Below, one piece after another: positions 41,206 through 49,057 of a stretch of DNA of 64,000 bases; the first letter of the stretch is position 1, and each line of letters opens with the position of its first letter. The stretch comes from UBA4738 sp002413305. GTDB taxonomy: Bacteria > Actinomycetota > UBA4738. The position numbers were made by a program, and so were the translations under genes. The DNA lies in assembly GCA_036847185.1 (NCBI GenBank), contig DAIUAM010000015.1:1-64000 (forward strand), in the 5' to 3' direction. The notes beneath the pieces are model-generated. The model saw only the letters and a list, made by a program, of their open reading frames with translations, made no database searches and was not told the origin of the DNA.

Positions 41206-41771
41206 CTGCCCACGCTCCTCAAGGCGTCACGCAACAACTCCTCGACCGGGCGGTCTCCGTCCGGCGGGAGGACCAACAGGGCGTCGCGAGCCTCCTGGGC
41301 CGACAGTCCGAGGGCCAGCAGGGCTTCGCGAACCTCGGCGACCGGCCCGGTCGCTGCCGCTTCGCCGCCCAGGCCGATCCGGTCCTTCAGATCCAGCAGG
41401 ATCCGGGCGGCCACCTTCTTCCCGATCCCCGGCACCAGCGTCAGCGCGGCCCCGTCGCCGGCCGTGACCGCACGGCGGATCGCGTCGGGGGCCAGCACGG
41501 ACAGCACGGCGAGGGCGAGCTTCGGCCCCACCCCGGTCACGGTGACCAGCGAGTCGAACATCCCCCGCTCGTCCGGGGTCGAGAAGCCGAACAGGATCAT
41601 GGCGTCGTCGCGCACCTGCAGCCGGGTGTACAGATGGGCGGGGTGGCCGGGCGGCGGGAGTTTCGCCAGCGTGGCAGAGGGGACCAGAACATCGTAGCCG
41701 ATGCCCCCCACGGCGAGCACCACGCGGTCCGCCTGCTTCTCCGAGACCTTCCCGTCCAGGAACGAGATCAT
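41202..41771 (-). CDS. Holliday junction branch migration protein RuvA
   Basis: 189 aa. OB-fold (MISFLDGKVSEKQADRVVLAVGGIGYDVLVP), two helix-hairpin-helix DNA-contact motifs (LVTVTGVGPKLALAVLSVL; LTLVPGIGKKVAARILLDL) and the C-terminal RuvB-binding domain (EVREALLALGLSAQEARDALLVL). ATG 41769-41771 is the family start and overlaps ruvC by ATGA; the frame upstream is Pro/Ala-rich and non-homologous. RuvA tetramers hold the four-way junction open. Confidence 0.95.
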   Translation of the reverse strand: MISFLDGKVSEKQADRVVLAVGGIGYDVLVPSATLAKLPPPGHPAHLYTRLQVRDDAMILFGFSTPDERGMFDSLVTVTGVGPKLALAVLSVLAPDAIRRAVTAGDGAALTLVPGIGKKVAARILLDLKDRIGLGGEAAATGPVAEVREALLALGLSAQEARDALLVLPPDGDRPVEELLRDALRSVGR

Positions 41772-42277
41772 CGAACCGCCGCCCGCTGGCGCTCCCGGAG
41801 CCGGGACTGCTGCAGGTGGCACACGGCCACGGCCACCGCGTCCGCGGCGTCGGGGTCATCGGGGACGCCTTCGACCTGCAGCAACCGGACCAGCCCGTGC
41901 CGGACGGTCTCCTTCGTCGCGTTGCCCACCCCCGTCACCGCCATCTTCACCTCGAGCGGCGCGTACTCCTCGACCAGGATGCCGGCCTGGGCGGCTGCGA
42001 GCACGATCACCCCGGACGCCCGTGCCACCTCCATCCCGCTGGGTGCGTTCCGCCCCCACATCAGCCGTTCCATGGCCATCGCCACAGGCGCCTCCTCGAG
42101 GAGGATCTCCTGTACCCGGGCGTAGATCCGCCGGAGGCGTTCGGAGACGGGCAGGCCCGCAGGGGTCCGGAACGTCTCCGCTCGGTCCACCCGCGGCGAC
42201 CGGTCACCTCGGCGCACCAACGCCAAGCCGACCGCGGCCATGCCCGGGTCGACGCCCAGGACGAGCTCATCGAACAT
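41768..42277 (-). CDS. Crossover junction endodeoxyribonuclease RuvC
   Basis: A 169-aa RNase H-fold resolvase. First catalytic Asp in LVLGVDPGMAAVGLAL, the Glu in VAMAMERLMWGRN, and the acidic pair in DPDAADAVAVAVCH. LEVKMAVTGVGNATKETVRHGLVRLL is the conserved DNA-contact region. ATG 42275-42277 is chosen over an upstream ATG at 42316. An apparent LexA box overlaps the start codon. First gene of the coupled ruvC-ruvA-ruvB series. Confidence 0.95.
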   Translation of the reverse strand: MFDELVLGVDPGMAAVGLALVRRGDRSPRVDRAETFRTPAGLPVSERLRRIYARVQEILLEEAPVAMAMERLMWGRNAPSGMEVARASGVIVLAAAQAGILVEEYAPLEVKMAVTGVGNATKETVRHGLVRLLQVEGVPDDPDAADAVAVAVCHLQQSRLRERQRAAVR

Positions 42278-42285
42278 ACGTTCAC
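42270..42285. promoter_or_regulatory. Probable LexA (SOS) box at ruvC
   Basis: TCGAACATACGTTCAC matches the actinobacterial/Gram-positive SOS box (CGAAC-N4-GTTCG) at nine of ten half-site bases. It covers the ruvC start codon, where LexA binding would block transcription of ruvCAB. ruvC is a LexA target in mycobacteria, which supports this reading. Confidence 0.65.
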
Positions 42286-42310
42286 GTAGGGTACCCCGGG
42301 CCCGCGACAC

Positions 42311-42336
42311 GCGCAATCACACGGGTGTGATTGCGC
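42311..42336. terminator. Perfect 12-bp hairpin between yebC and ruvC
   Basis: GCGCAATCACAC and its exact complement are separated by only GG (42311-42322 and 42325-42336). It follows the yebC stop by 27 bp and precedes ruvC. There is no T-run, so it could be a terminator that separates yebC from the SOS-controlled ruv genes, or an operator. Confidence 0.55.
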
Positions 42337-42362
42337 CTTCGAGGCGCCGGTCGACGCCCCGA

Positions 42363-43112
42363 TCACCCGGCTTCGGCCAGGATCTCCTCGGGGATGTCGA
42401 AGTTCGAGAAGACGTTCTGAACGTCCTCGAGGTCCTCCAGCGCCTCGATCAGCCGCAGGACGGATTCCGCCTTGTCCCGGCCCACCGGCACGGAGTTCTG
42501 CGGGAGGTACGTTAGTTCGGAGGAGACCACCTCGATGCCCGCCTCCTCGAGCGCGGTACGGACGTCCGCCAAGCGCTCGGGCTCGGTGACGAGCTCCCAC
42601 TGGTCGCCGGCGTCGCGAAGGTCGTCGGCACCCGCTTCGAGCACGACCTCCAGGAGCCGCTCCTCGTCGGGGGCTACGGCCTTGTCGATCACGATCAGTC
42701 CCCGCCGGTCGAACATCCACGCCACACTCCCGGGGTCGCCGAGGTTGCCGCCCAGCCGGGTGAAAGCGTGCCGGACGTCGGAGCTCGTCCGGTTGCGGTT
42801 GTCGGTCATGGCTTCGACCAGCAGCGCCACCCCACCCGGTCCGAATCCCTCGTAGGTCACCTCGTCGAAGCGAGCCCCGCCGCCCTCCCCCGCCCCGCGC
42901 TTGATGGCACGGTCGATGTTGTCGACCGGGACCGAATAGTCGCGGGCCTTCTGGACCGCGGAGGCCAGGGTCATGTTCCCGTCGACGTTCGCCCCGCCCT
43001 CCCGCGCCGCCACCTCGATGGCCCGCAGGAGCTTGCCGTACATCTGCCCGCGCTTCTCGTCGGTGGCGGACTTCTTGCGCTTGATCTGCGCCCACTTAGA
43101 GTGACCCGACAT
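42363..43112 (-). CDS. YebC/PmpR-type transcription/translation factor
   Basis: A 249-aa protein of the YebC/TACO1 family. MSGHSKWAQIKRKKSATDEKRGQMYGKLLRAIEVAAREGG is the invariant start; DNRNRTSSDVRHAFTRLGGNLG and GSVAWMFDRRGLI are the second conserved block. Members have been described as DNA-binding regulators and, more recently, as ribosome-associated factors that help polyproline translation, which would suit this proline-rich proteome. Start and length normal. Conserved neighbour of ruvC and pdxT. Confidence 0.93.
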   Translation of the reverse strand: MSGHSKWAQIKRKKSATDEKRGQMYGKLLRAIEVAAREGGANVDGNMTLASAVQKARDYSVPVDNIDRAIKRGAGEGGGARFDEVTYEGFGPGGVALLVEAMTDNRNRTSSDVRHAFTRLGGNLGDPGSVAWMFDRRGLIVIDKAVAPDEERLLEVVLEAGADDLRDAGDQWELVTEPERLADVRTALEEAGIEVVSSELTYLPQNSVPVGRDKAESVLRLIEALEDLEDVQNVFSNFDIPEEILAEAG

Positions 43113-43126
43113 CCCCGCTCCTCCTC

Positions 43127-43684
43127 TCAGCCCGCCAGTTCGAGCAGCCGCGCGTGCAGGCGCGGATCGCCCGCGATCTCGGGATGGAAGGACGTCGCCA
43201 GGAGCTTACCCTCCTGGACCGCCACGGGATGCTCCGCGTACCGCGCGAGGACCTCGACCCCCGGGCCGGTCGCTTCGATCAGCGGAGCGCGGATGAACAC
43301 GCCGCGGACCGGTCCGACGCCTTCGACCTGGAGGTCCGCCTCGAACGAATCCGTCTGCCGCCCGTACGCGTTGCGGCGTACGTCGATGTCGAGGAGCCGG
43401 AAGAGGGATCCGCCATCAGTCACCCGCCGGGCCATCACGATCAGGCCGGCGCAGGTCCCGAGGATCGGCAAACCAGCTTCGGCCCGCCGGCGGATCGGTT
43501 CGACCAAGCCGTAGAGCGTGGCCAGCCGGGCGATCGAGGTGGACTCGCCCCCGGGGATGGCCAGGCAGTCCACGTCCTCGAGCTCCTCGGGCCGGCGGAC
43601 CTCGACGGGCGCCGCCCCGCACAGGGCAAACATCGCCGCGTGCTCGCGGAAGTCGCCCTGCAAGGCCAGGACCCCGGCTTTCAT
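43127..43684 (-). CDS. Pyridoxal 5'-phosphate synthase glutaminase subunit PdxT
   Basis: A 185-aa class I glutaminase that delivers ammonia to PdxS. Starts MKAGVLALQGDFREHAAMF. Has LAIPGGESTSIARL, the nucleophile Cys in GTCAGLIVMARRV, and the catalytic His/Glu in ATSFHPEIAGD. ATG 43682-43684 is the family start. Normally pdxS lies directly or nearly upstream; here it is about 7.9 kb away on the same strand, separated by the accessory island. Confidence 0.95.
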   Translation of the reverse strand: MKAGVLALQGDFREHAAMFALCGAAPVEVRRPEELEDVDCLAIPGGESTSIARLATLYGLVEPIRRRAEAGLPILGTCAGLIVMARRVTDGGSLFRLLDIDVRRNAYGRQTDSFEADLQVEGVGPVRGVFIRAPLIEATGPGVEVLARYAEHPVAVQEGKLLATSFHPEIAGDPRLHARLLELAG

Positions 43685-43913
43685 CCTTGTGCCATGATAC
43701 GAGCGGCTTCCAGCCGCCCTTCCCCGTGTCACTGCCGAGAGCTAGACTCTGTCGTGGGAATGACAGGGGTGTAATTCGAGGGGTCAGGTCGTCATCGAGC
43801 CGAAGACCAAGCCATCGCAGCCAGGACGCGCGCCGCTCATAGCCGCGCTCGAGTCGGCGCGAGAGCTTCATGCGAGCACGTTTCGTAGCATCGAGACTGG
43901 CTTCCTCGAGGCG

Positions 43914-44558
43914 ATGCGTGCGTTCGACGAGCTGTTCGCCTCTGGCGTGGCCACGCAGGGCGACAACCAGAACGGGAAGGGCGACTTCTTCAACGATCTC
44001 CTGGCGGTGCTGCTGGAGAACTGCTCGGGAAAGTTGCTGCACTCGCGTCCCGACGTCCCGGGATACAGCTTCACGACCCACAAGCTCGACTTGGCCTATC
44101 CGGCAGCCGGCAAGGTTCTCCTCACGATCGAGACCAAAGCCACCGGCGCGCCGAAGAACCCTCGGAACCCGAAGCAGAAACACCTTGGCGGGCGTGCCGG
44201 CTCGGCCGACCTGGACAAGAGGATCAAGGAGGCCTCATTCAAGAACGTGGACATGAAGGCGGCCGCTGCGCAAGAGGAAGGCCTCGGTGGCGGACCGACC
44301 TCCGACCTGCGGGCTTTCCTCCGGCACGGAAGGCCTCACAGCTATCTCTTCCTCTCGGTTCGAGTCCGGGATGAGGCCGACCTCAAGAAGTCGATCCAGT
44401 TCGCTCGAATTGCGGCGATGTGGTTCGAGGAATGTGGCTTGTACTGCTACGGGTGGAATCCGGAACACAGTTCCTATGAACCCAAACTTGTTCCGCGAGA
44501 GATCCGCATGGATGTCGTCCTGTCCGGGATCTGCACGACGCTGAGGAACCTGCCCTGA
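43914..44558 (+). CDS. Putative type II restriction endonuclease, PD-(D/E)xK-like
   Basis: A 214-aa frame from ATG 43914. A catalytic core of PD-(D/E)xK type is visible: D59 in HKLDLAY, then E73-T-K75 in VLLTIETKATG. A helix with NGKGDFFNDLLAVLLEN precedes it. The C-terminal half is soluble alpha/beta (SYLFLSVRVRDEADLKKSIQ). Coupling to a DNA methyltransferase by a TGATG overlap strongly supports a restriction role. Coding-like sequence continues about 50 codons upstream of the ATG without any standard start codon, so either a non-standard start is used or the 5' end is damaged. Recognition site unknown. Confidence 0.65.
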   Translation: MRAFDELFASGVATQGDNQNGKGDFFNDLLAVLLENCSGKLLHSRPDVPGYSFTTHKLDLAYPAAGKVLLTIETKATGAPKNPRNPKQKHLGGRAGSADLDKRIKEASFKNVDMKAAAAQEEGLGGGPTSDLRAFLRHGRPHSYLFLSVRVRDEADLKKSIQFARIAAMWFEECGLYCYGWNPEHSSYEPKLVPREIRMDVVLSGICTTLRNLP

Positions 44559-46213
44559 TGTCCCGCGAGGTCGACCAAAGCAGGAAGGCGAGAGGCGCCT
44601 TCTTCACGCCGCCGGCGATCGCGGAATACCTGGCCGCCTGGGCTGTGGGAGATGACCCGAGCTCCACAGTTCTCGACCCAACGTGCGGGGAGGCTGTCTT
44701 CCTCCTGGCCGCGGCGCGACGACTCCGACAGGTCGGATGCCCCACCGACGAGTTGGACGAGCACGTGTTCGGAGTCGATCTCCATCCAGAGTCCTTAGCG
44801 ACCGCGCTCACCCTGCTGCGGGACGAAGGACTCGATGCCCACCTCATCGAGGACGACTTCTTCAACATCGCTACCCCAGCCCAGCTCGGCTCGCCCCTGC
44901 CCGAAGTCGATGCGGTTATCGGCAATCCCCCGTTCGTCCGCTACCAAGAGCATCGGGGCGAAGCTCGCAGACGAGCGGCACAGGCTGCCCTCGCTCAGGG
45001 CGTCCAACTGTCGGGGCTCGCCTCCTCGTGGGCCGCTCTGCTCGTCCACGCCTGCGGATTCCTCAAGCAGGAAGGCCGTCTGGCCATGGTCGTACCTGCT
45101 GAACTCCTCACCGTTCAATACGCCGAACCTATTCGGCGGTGGCTCCGCGAGCGTTTCGCGGCCGTGCACCTGGTGATGTTCGAGCGGTTGCAGTTCGCAG
45201 ACGCACTCGAGAAAGTCGTGCTGCTGGTGGCTCGAGGATCAGGGGGCTGCGAGTCCTTCTCCCTCTACCAGGTGGAAAATGCTCAGGATCTCGCGAAGCT
45301 TCGCCCGTTCGACCATCTGAACGTGACTCCCCCCGACTCGGGCAAGTGGACCGATGTCCTGTTGACAAGCTCGCAGCGGCGAGCGTTCCGGCAAGTCACC
45401 TCTGAATCATTCGTCCCCCTCGCCGCTTACGGGACCGTTGAACTCGGGACCGTCACCGGAGCCAACGACTTCTTCGCGCTCTCCGATGAGACAAGGCTGA
45501 CCTATCGGTTGAACGAGGGTCAGGTGACTCGCATAAGCCCTCCCGGCACACGCCACCTGAGGGGCCTCGCCTTCACGGAGCAGGATTGGGAAGATTGCCG
45601 GCGGGTGGGTGACGCCGTCTGGCTTCTCTATCCCCATTCGGCGGACATGACCGTCCAGCTGCAGCGCTACGTCGAGGTGGGCGAGCAGCGCGGGATCGAC
45701 AAGGCATACAAGTGCCGGATCCGAACGCCATGGTGGCGACCCCCAGTCGTCACGGCGCCCGACCTCTTCTTCACGTACATGAGCCACCGCTACCCACGCC
45801 TGATCCAGAACCGGGCCGGCACGACATTCCTCAACTCGATGCATGGAGTGAGATTGGGTTCAGATCATGACCGGATGGTGCGTGAAGCTCTGCCCCTTCT
45901 GTGCTTGAACACGGTCACGATGCTCGGTGCAGAGGTCAACGGACGCTCGTACGGCGGCGGAATCTTGAAGATGGAGCCGAGAGAGGCTGCCCAGCTTCCC
46001 TTGCCAGGGCCCATCGTGTTGCGTCGAGCATGGACTGCCTTGCGGCCGCAAGCGAAGGAACTGGACGCTCTGCTTCGGGCAGGAGCGTGGGAGTCCGTGG
46101 TCGCGCGCGTCGATGAGGAGCTCTTGGTGAAGGCAATCAATCTTCAGACCGACGCCACCGGAGACCTGATTGAGGCCTTGAGCTCTCTGCGAGAACGCCG
46201 GCTAGGAGGGTGA
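44558..46213 (+). CDS. N6-adenine DNA methyltransferase, type II, gamma class
   Basis: A 551-aa TaqI-like methyltransferase. Motif X RKARGAFFTPPAIAEYLAAWA (residues 9-29), motif I VLDPTCGEAVFLLAA (38-52), motif II FGVDLHPES (71-79), motif IV NPPF at 123-126 (DAVIGNPPFVRYQ), then a target-recognition region of about 300 residues. It transfers methyl from S-adenosylmethionine to adenine N6 in the target and protects host DNA from the nuclease encoded just upstream. The start ATG shares one base with the nuclease stop (TGATG). Base composition is slightly lower in GC than core genes by eye. Target sequence cannot be deduced. Confidence 0.9.
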   Translation: MSREVDQSRKARGAFFTPPAIAEYLAAWAVGDDPSSTVLDPTCGEAVFLLAAARRLRQVGCPTDELDEHVFGVDLHPESLATALTLLRDEGLDAHLIEDDFFNIATPAQLGSPLPEVDAVIGNPPFVRYQEHRGEARRRAAQAALAQGVQLSGLASSWAALLVHACGFLKQEGRLAMVVPAELLTVQYAEPIRRWLRERFAAVHLVMFERLQFADALEKVVLLVARGSGGCESFSLYQVENAQDLAKLRPFDHLNVTPPDSGKWTDVLLTSSQRRAFRQVTSESFVPLAAYGTVELGTVTGANDFFALSDETRLTYRLNEGQVTRISPPGTRHLRGLAFTEQDWEDCRRVGDAVWLLYPHSADMTVQLQRYVEVGEQRGIDKAYKCRIRTPWWRPPVVTAPDLFFTYMSHRYPRLIQNRAGTTFLNSMHGVRLGSDHDRMVREALPLLCLNTVTMLGAEVNGRSYGGGILKMEPREAAQLPLPGPIVLRRAWTALRPQAKELDALLRAGAWESVVARVDEELLVKAINLQTDATGDLIEALSSLRERRLGG

Positions 46214-46214
46214 G

Positions 46215-46406
46215 ATGGACTTGCGTTGCCCACGATGTGGCTCCGAGAACCTGACCTCGTTTACTCCGCACCTGTCTACGTCGACGTGACGGCCGGGAAC
46301 AGAGAGGTGGAGCGTGTTTGTCGTGCTCGATGAGGATGTTCCATTCGATGGCTGGGCGATGTGCGGCGGCCGATGGTCTGGCCTCCTACCCCGCTTCTCC
46401 CAGTAG
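46215..46406 (+). pseudogene. Frameshifted zinc-ribbon micro-gene
   Basis: ATG 46215 follows AGGAGGG at the end of the methyltransferase gene and encodes MDLRCPRCGSENLTSF, a zinc-ribbon knuckle, but meets a stop at 46287. Coding-like sequence continues in another frame (46262-46315, VYVDVTAGNREVERV) and then returns to the original frame (46314-46406, FVVLDEDVPFDGWAMCGG). Two compensating one-base shifts would restore a 63-aa protein. It may be a genuine pseudogene or an assembly indel pair. It would be the third gene of the restriction operon. Its 3' end overlaps the opposing gene by about 20 bp. Confidence 0.4.
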
Positions 46407-49025
46407 AACCGTGTCGTCCTCGAGTGATAGCACGACCGTTTCGGCAACGAGGTCAAACCGCAAGGTGAGCGCATCGCCCGGTTCAGCTCCGCGGCGCCGG
46501 AAGAAGGGGCCGTAGCCCCACGACGCCCCGCCGTCGTCCACGACGACAGTCCCGGCTGGGACCCCGTCCTGGGTCAAAGCGGGGAATCGCCGGCCGGCCA
46601 CGTACCGAGCGATGGCGGACGGAATGCCGAACACGGGAGAGCCCACGTCACCCACCACGACCGTCAGTTGGAGAGTTCCATCCTCGTTCCAGCCATACGC
46701 CAGCGTGCGCCGCCGTCGAGTCCTGGTGGCGAGAACGCCACGGAGTGCTTCCAGCTCCGCGGGATCGACTGCCTGGCCGCGCAGCGACCAGACGTTAGTC
46801 GCGGGGTGATCGAGGATTGGGCTGTAGGTGGTGAAAACCGAGAAGGTGCTGACATTCACTCCCCTGCCGGTGACGGCCTCCTCGAGCTCAGCCCGGTCCA
46901 TCAGCCCGGTGGGCGAAGCCCGCAGCACCTCGACAAACACCTCCTCGACGTCGCCGAGCTCCTTGCGATAGTCCAGCCGCCCGGCCGATGAAACCGTCCC
47001 ATCGGCATGAAGGACGAACTCGGGGTGGGCGTCGTAGAAGGCGGTGAGCACGGCCACCGGCGGCACGGTGTCGATGCGCCGGAACTGGTAGTGGCGACGC
47101 ACGCCTTGGCGAAGCGTGGGGACATCCAGTCGAGGCGTCACCGAGAGCATGCGCTGGGAGACATTGCGCAATCGGTTGCGGTCCGAGGTAATACCGGGCA
47201 TCCAGAACCAGTCCTCGTGCAGGAAATGGACGCGGTCGGACGAATGCAGGATCCGGGAGACCACGTCGGCCGAAAATCGCTGCCCCCGTGCCTCGAGCTC
47301 GGCGTGCACCTCTTCGATGTTGGATACGCCGACTCGGCCAGCCTCGCGACGGGCAACGGCGAACACGGGACCCGTACCCGTCACCCCCTGAGCCAGTACG
47401 TAGCCCGCGCCGTCACCTGTATCCATATGGAAGGTGACCTCGTAGCCGAGGAGTGTCGCCGCCACCGCAAGGCCAGCCGGGTGCAGGGGGACCGTAGTGA
47501 GCCCCTCCCGCACCAGAAGTTGCGCGGCCTGATCCGGTCGAAGCGGGGCCCGTTCGGTGAGTAGCTCAACGGCGCGTTCGATCTGCGGCAGATAGGTGCG
47601 GCCGATCCGCTCGGTGACGCGGCGTTCGATCTGGCGGATGCGCTCCCGGCTCATGCGGAATGCATCGCCTATCTCTTGGAGGGTGTGGGGGCCGCCTTCA
47701 CCCCAGCCGAGCCGGCCAACCACGATTGCGATGTCGCGATCGCTCACGCCGACGCTTCGCAGCAGCCGCCCCAGGGCCAGGTCGATCGGCTCAGCCGCGA
47801 TCTCCTCGGCGCGATCTCGAATCTTGGGCAGGGCCTCGGCGATGGCCCAGGAACGGGGCCTCTCGGGATCGGTCAAGGCATCTTCGAATAATTCGGCGAG
47901 CGTGCCGGCGTATGGGGGGACGACATCTCGGAACCGCGGATCATTGGCGCGGACGCGTTCGGCCCACTCGGTTTCGGCTGCCTGCGTCAAGTCACGCCGC
48001 GCCGCCTCATCAAGCGTCAGGCTGGGGGACAGGCTAGGGGCCGATGCGACGGCATCGGCCATGGCAGCGAACTCGAGCACGGTCTTCACCCCCATCGCCG
48101 GGATGGCGAGCAGATCGCCGTACGTCACGGTCTGCAGGCGCTCGGCATCAAACAGCTCGCCCCGTTCCAGGGTGGTACGGACCCGCTTGGGCCACGGAAC
48201 GTCCGCGTGGTCGAGGCCCGAAGGCCAGGCACCGTCGAGCACACGCAGCTGTACGAGGTCGGCGGCCCGGTAGGTGACCAGGCCGATCAGGTACCGCTCC
48301 ACCCGCAACGGCAGCGAATCGAGGCGGCGCCAGACCGAGGCGTCCAGGGAAAGCGGGGTCGCCCCTTCAGGAAGGCGGAGGTCGATCACCAACCACGCGG
48401 GCAGCGCCTCATCGGCGAGCGCCCGCCGCAGCGTGGCCGGGAGCAGCGGTGATCCCGGCTCCCCCCACCGCGGAATCGTGAGCAGGCGGATCGACTGGGC
48501 TGGCTCGGCATCGGGCTCGGGCGCCGCCCTCGGGAGGTAAACCTCGAGGAACGCGGCCGCCTCCAGAGCCGTCTTCACCCCGATCTGGCGCCCGTCGAGC
48601 AACTCCCCAAACGTGAGGGTGGCCAGCCGGCTGGCTTCTCGGCCCACACCTGCTCGTAGCAGGGCATTGCGGGGCCGGGCCGGCCATCCGGCAACGAGCG
48701 CCTCGAAGCTGCTGATGCCCGAGCCACCGATCGTGACGTCATGGAGCTCAATGGTGGAGCCCCGTACCAGGTCGAGGACATACGCGCGGGCGCGATCTCG
48801 TACGGGCGGATCGTCCGGGAGCCGGTCCCAAATCCCCGCCTTCAAGGCCGTCACCGAGGCGCCGGGGGCATCGAGGATCTCGGTCAACCACTCCGGAAGA
48901 GGGATGCCAGCAAGGCGCACAGCCAGAGAGGCTGGCAGCAGCGGAAGCGGAGGCTCGCCCCAGGACAGCTGCTCAGGAGCCTCCGTCAAGGGCTTGAGTG
49001 AAGTTTCCCTCTTGTCGTCGACCAT
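46386..49025 (-). CDS. Large sigma-factor-like HTH protein with duplicated alpha-CTD-like modules
   Basis: 879 aa, no membrane segment. Residues about 20-163 and 185-322 are an internal duplication: each begins WGEP..PLLPA.L and ends with an RNA polymerase alpha-CTD/HhH-like element (TLTFGELLDGRQIGVKTALE; TVTYGDLLAIPAMGVKTVLE). Residues 448-471 (TLQEIGDAFRMSRERIRQIE) are a sigma-70 region 4.2-type HTH. The C-terminal half has a second possible winged helix (about 572-615, SNIEEVHAELEARGQRFSAD...) and unknown beta-rich parts. It could bind promoter DNA or imitate sigma/alpha contacts. ATG 49023-49025 is probably leaderless. Divergent from the winged-helix/GHKL pair. Function unknown. Confidence 0.8.
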   Translation of the reverse strand: MVDDKRETSLKPLTEAPEQLSWGEPPLPLLPASLAVRLAGIPLPEWLTEILDAPGASVTALKAGIWDRLPDDPPVRDRARAYVLDLVRGSTIELHDVTIGGSGISSFEALVAGWPARPRNALLRAGVGREASRLATLTFGELLDGRQIGVKTALEAAAFLEVYLPRAAPEPDAEPAQSIRLLTIPRWGEPGSPLLPATLRRALADEALPAWLVIDLRLPEGATPLSLDASVWRRLDSLPLRVERYLIGLVTYRAADLVQLRVLDGAWPSGLDHADVPWPKRVRTTLERGELFDAERLQTVTYGDLLAIPAMGVKTVLEFAAMADAVASAPSLSPSLTLDEAARRDLTQAAETEWAERVRANDPRFRDVVPPYAGTLAELFEDALTDPERPRSWAIAEALPKIRDRAEEIAAEPIDLALGRLLRSVGVSDRDIAIVVGRLGWGEGGPHTLQEIGDAFRMSRERIRQIERRVTERIGRTYLPQIERAVELLTERAPLRPDQAAQLLVREGLTTVPLHPAGLAVAATLLGYEVTFHMDTGDGAGYVLAQGVTGTGPVFAVARREAGRVGVSNIEEVHAELEARGQRFSADVVSRILHSSDRVHFLHEDWFWMPGITSDRNRLRNVSQRMLSVTPRLDVPTLRQGVRRHYQFRRIDTVPPVAVLTAFYDAHPEFVLHADGTVSSAGRLDYRKELGDVEEVFVEVLRASPTGLMDRAELEEAVTGRGVNVSTFSVFTTYSPILDHPATNVWSLRGQAVDPAELEALRGVLATRTRRRRTLAYGWNEDGTLQLTVVVGDVGSPVFGIPSAIARYVAGRRFPALTQDGVPAGTVVVDDGGASWGYGPFFRRRGAEPGDALTLRFDLVAETVVLSLEDDTVLLGEAG

Positions 49026-49057
49026 GGCGCTGGTTATAGTAGCGGTCCCATGGTCGA
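49018..49057. promoter_or_regulatory. Bidirectional promoter with overlapping -10 elements
   Basis: The two divergent start codons (ATG at 49023-49025 leftward, 49050-49052 rightward) are 24 bp apart. TATAGT (49035-49040) can serve the rightward gene and TATAAC (complement of 49033-49038) the leftward gene; each ends 7 to 9 bases before its ATG, so both mRNAs should be leaderless. TCGACCATGG and CCATGGTCGA form a 10-bp inverted repeat around the region because both genes begin ATGGTCGA. Confidence 0.6.
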
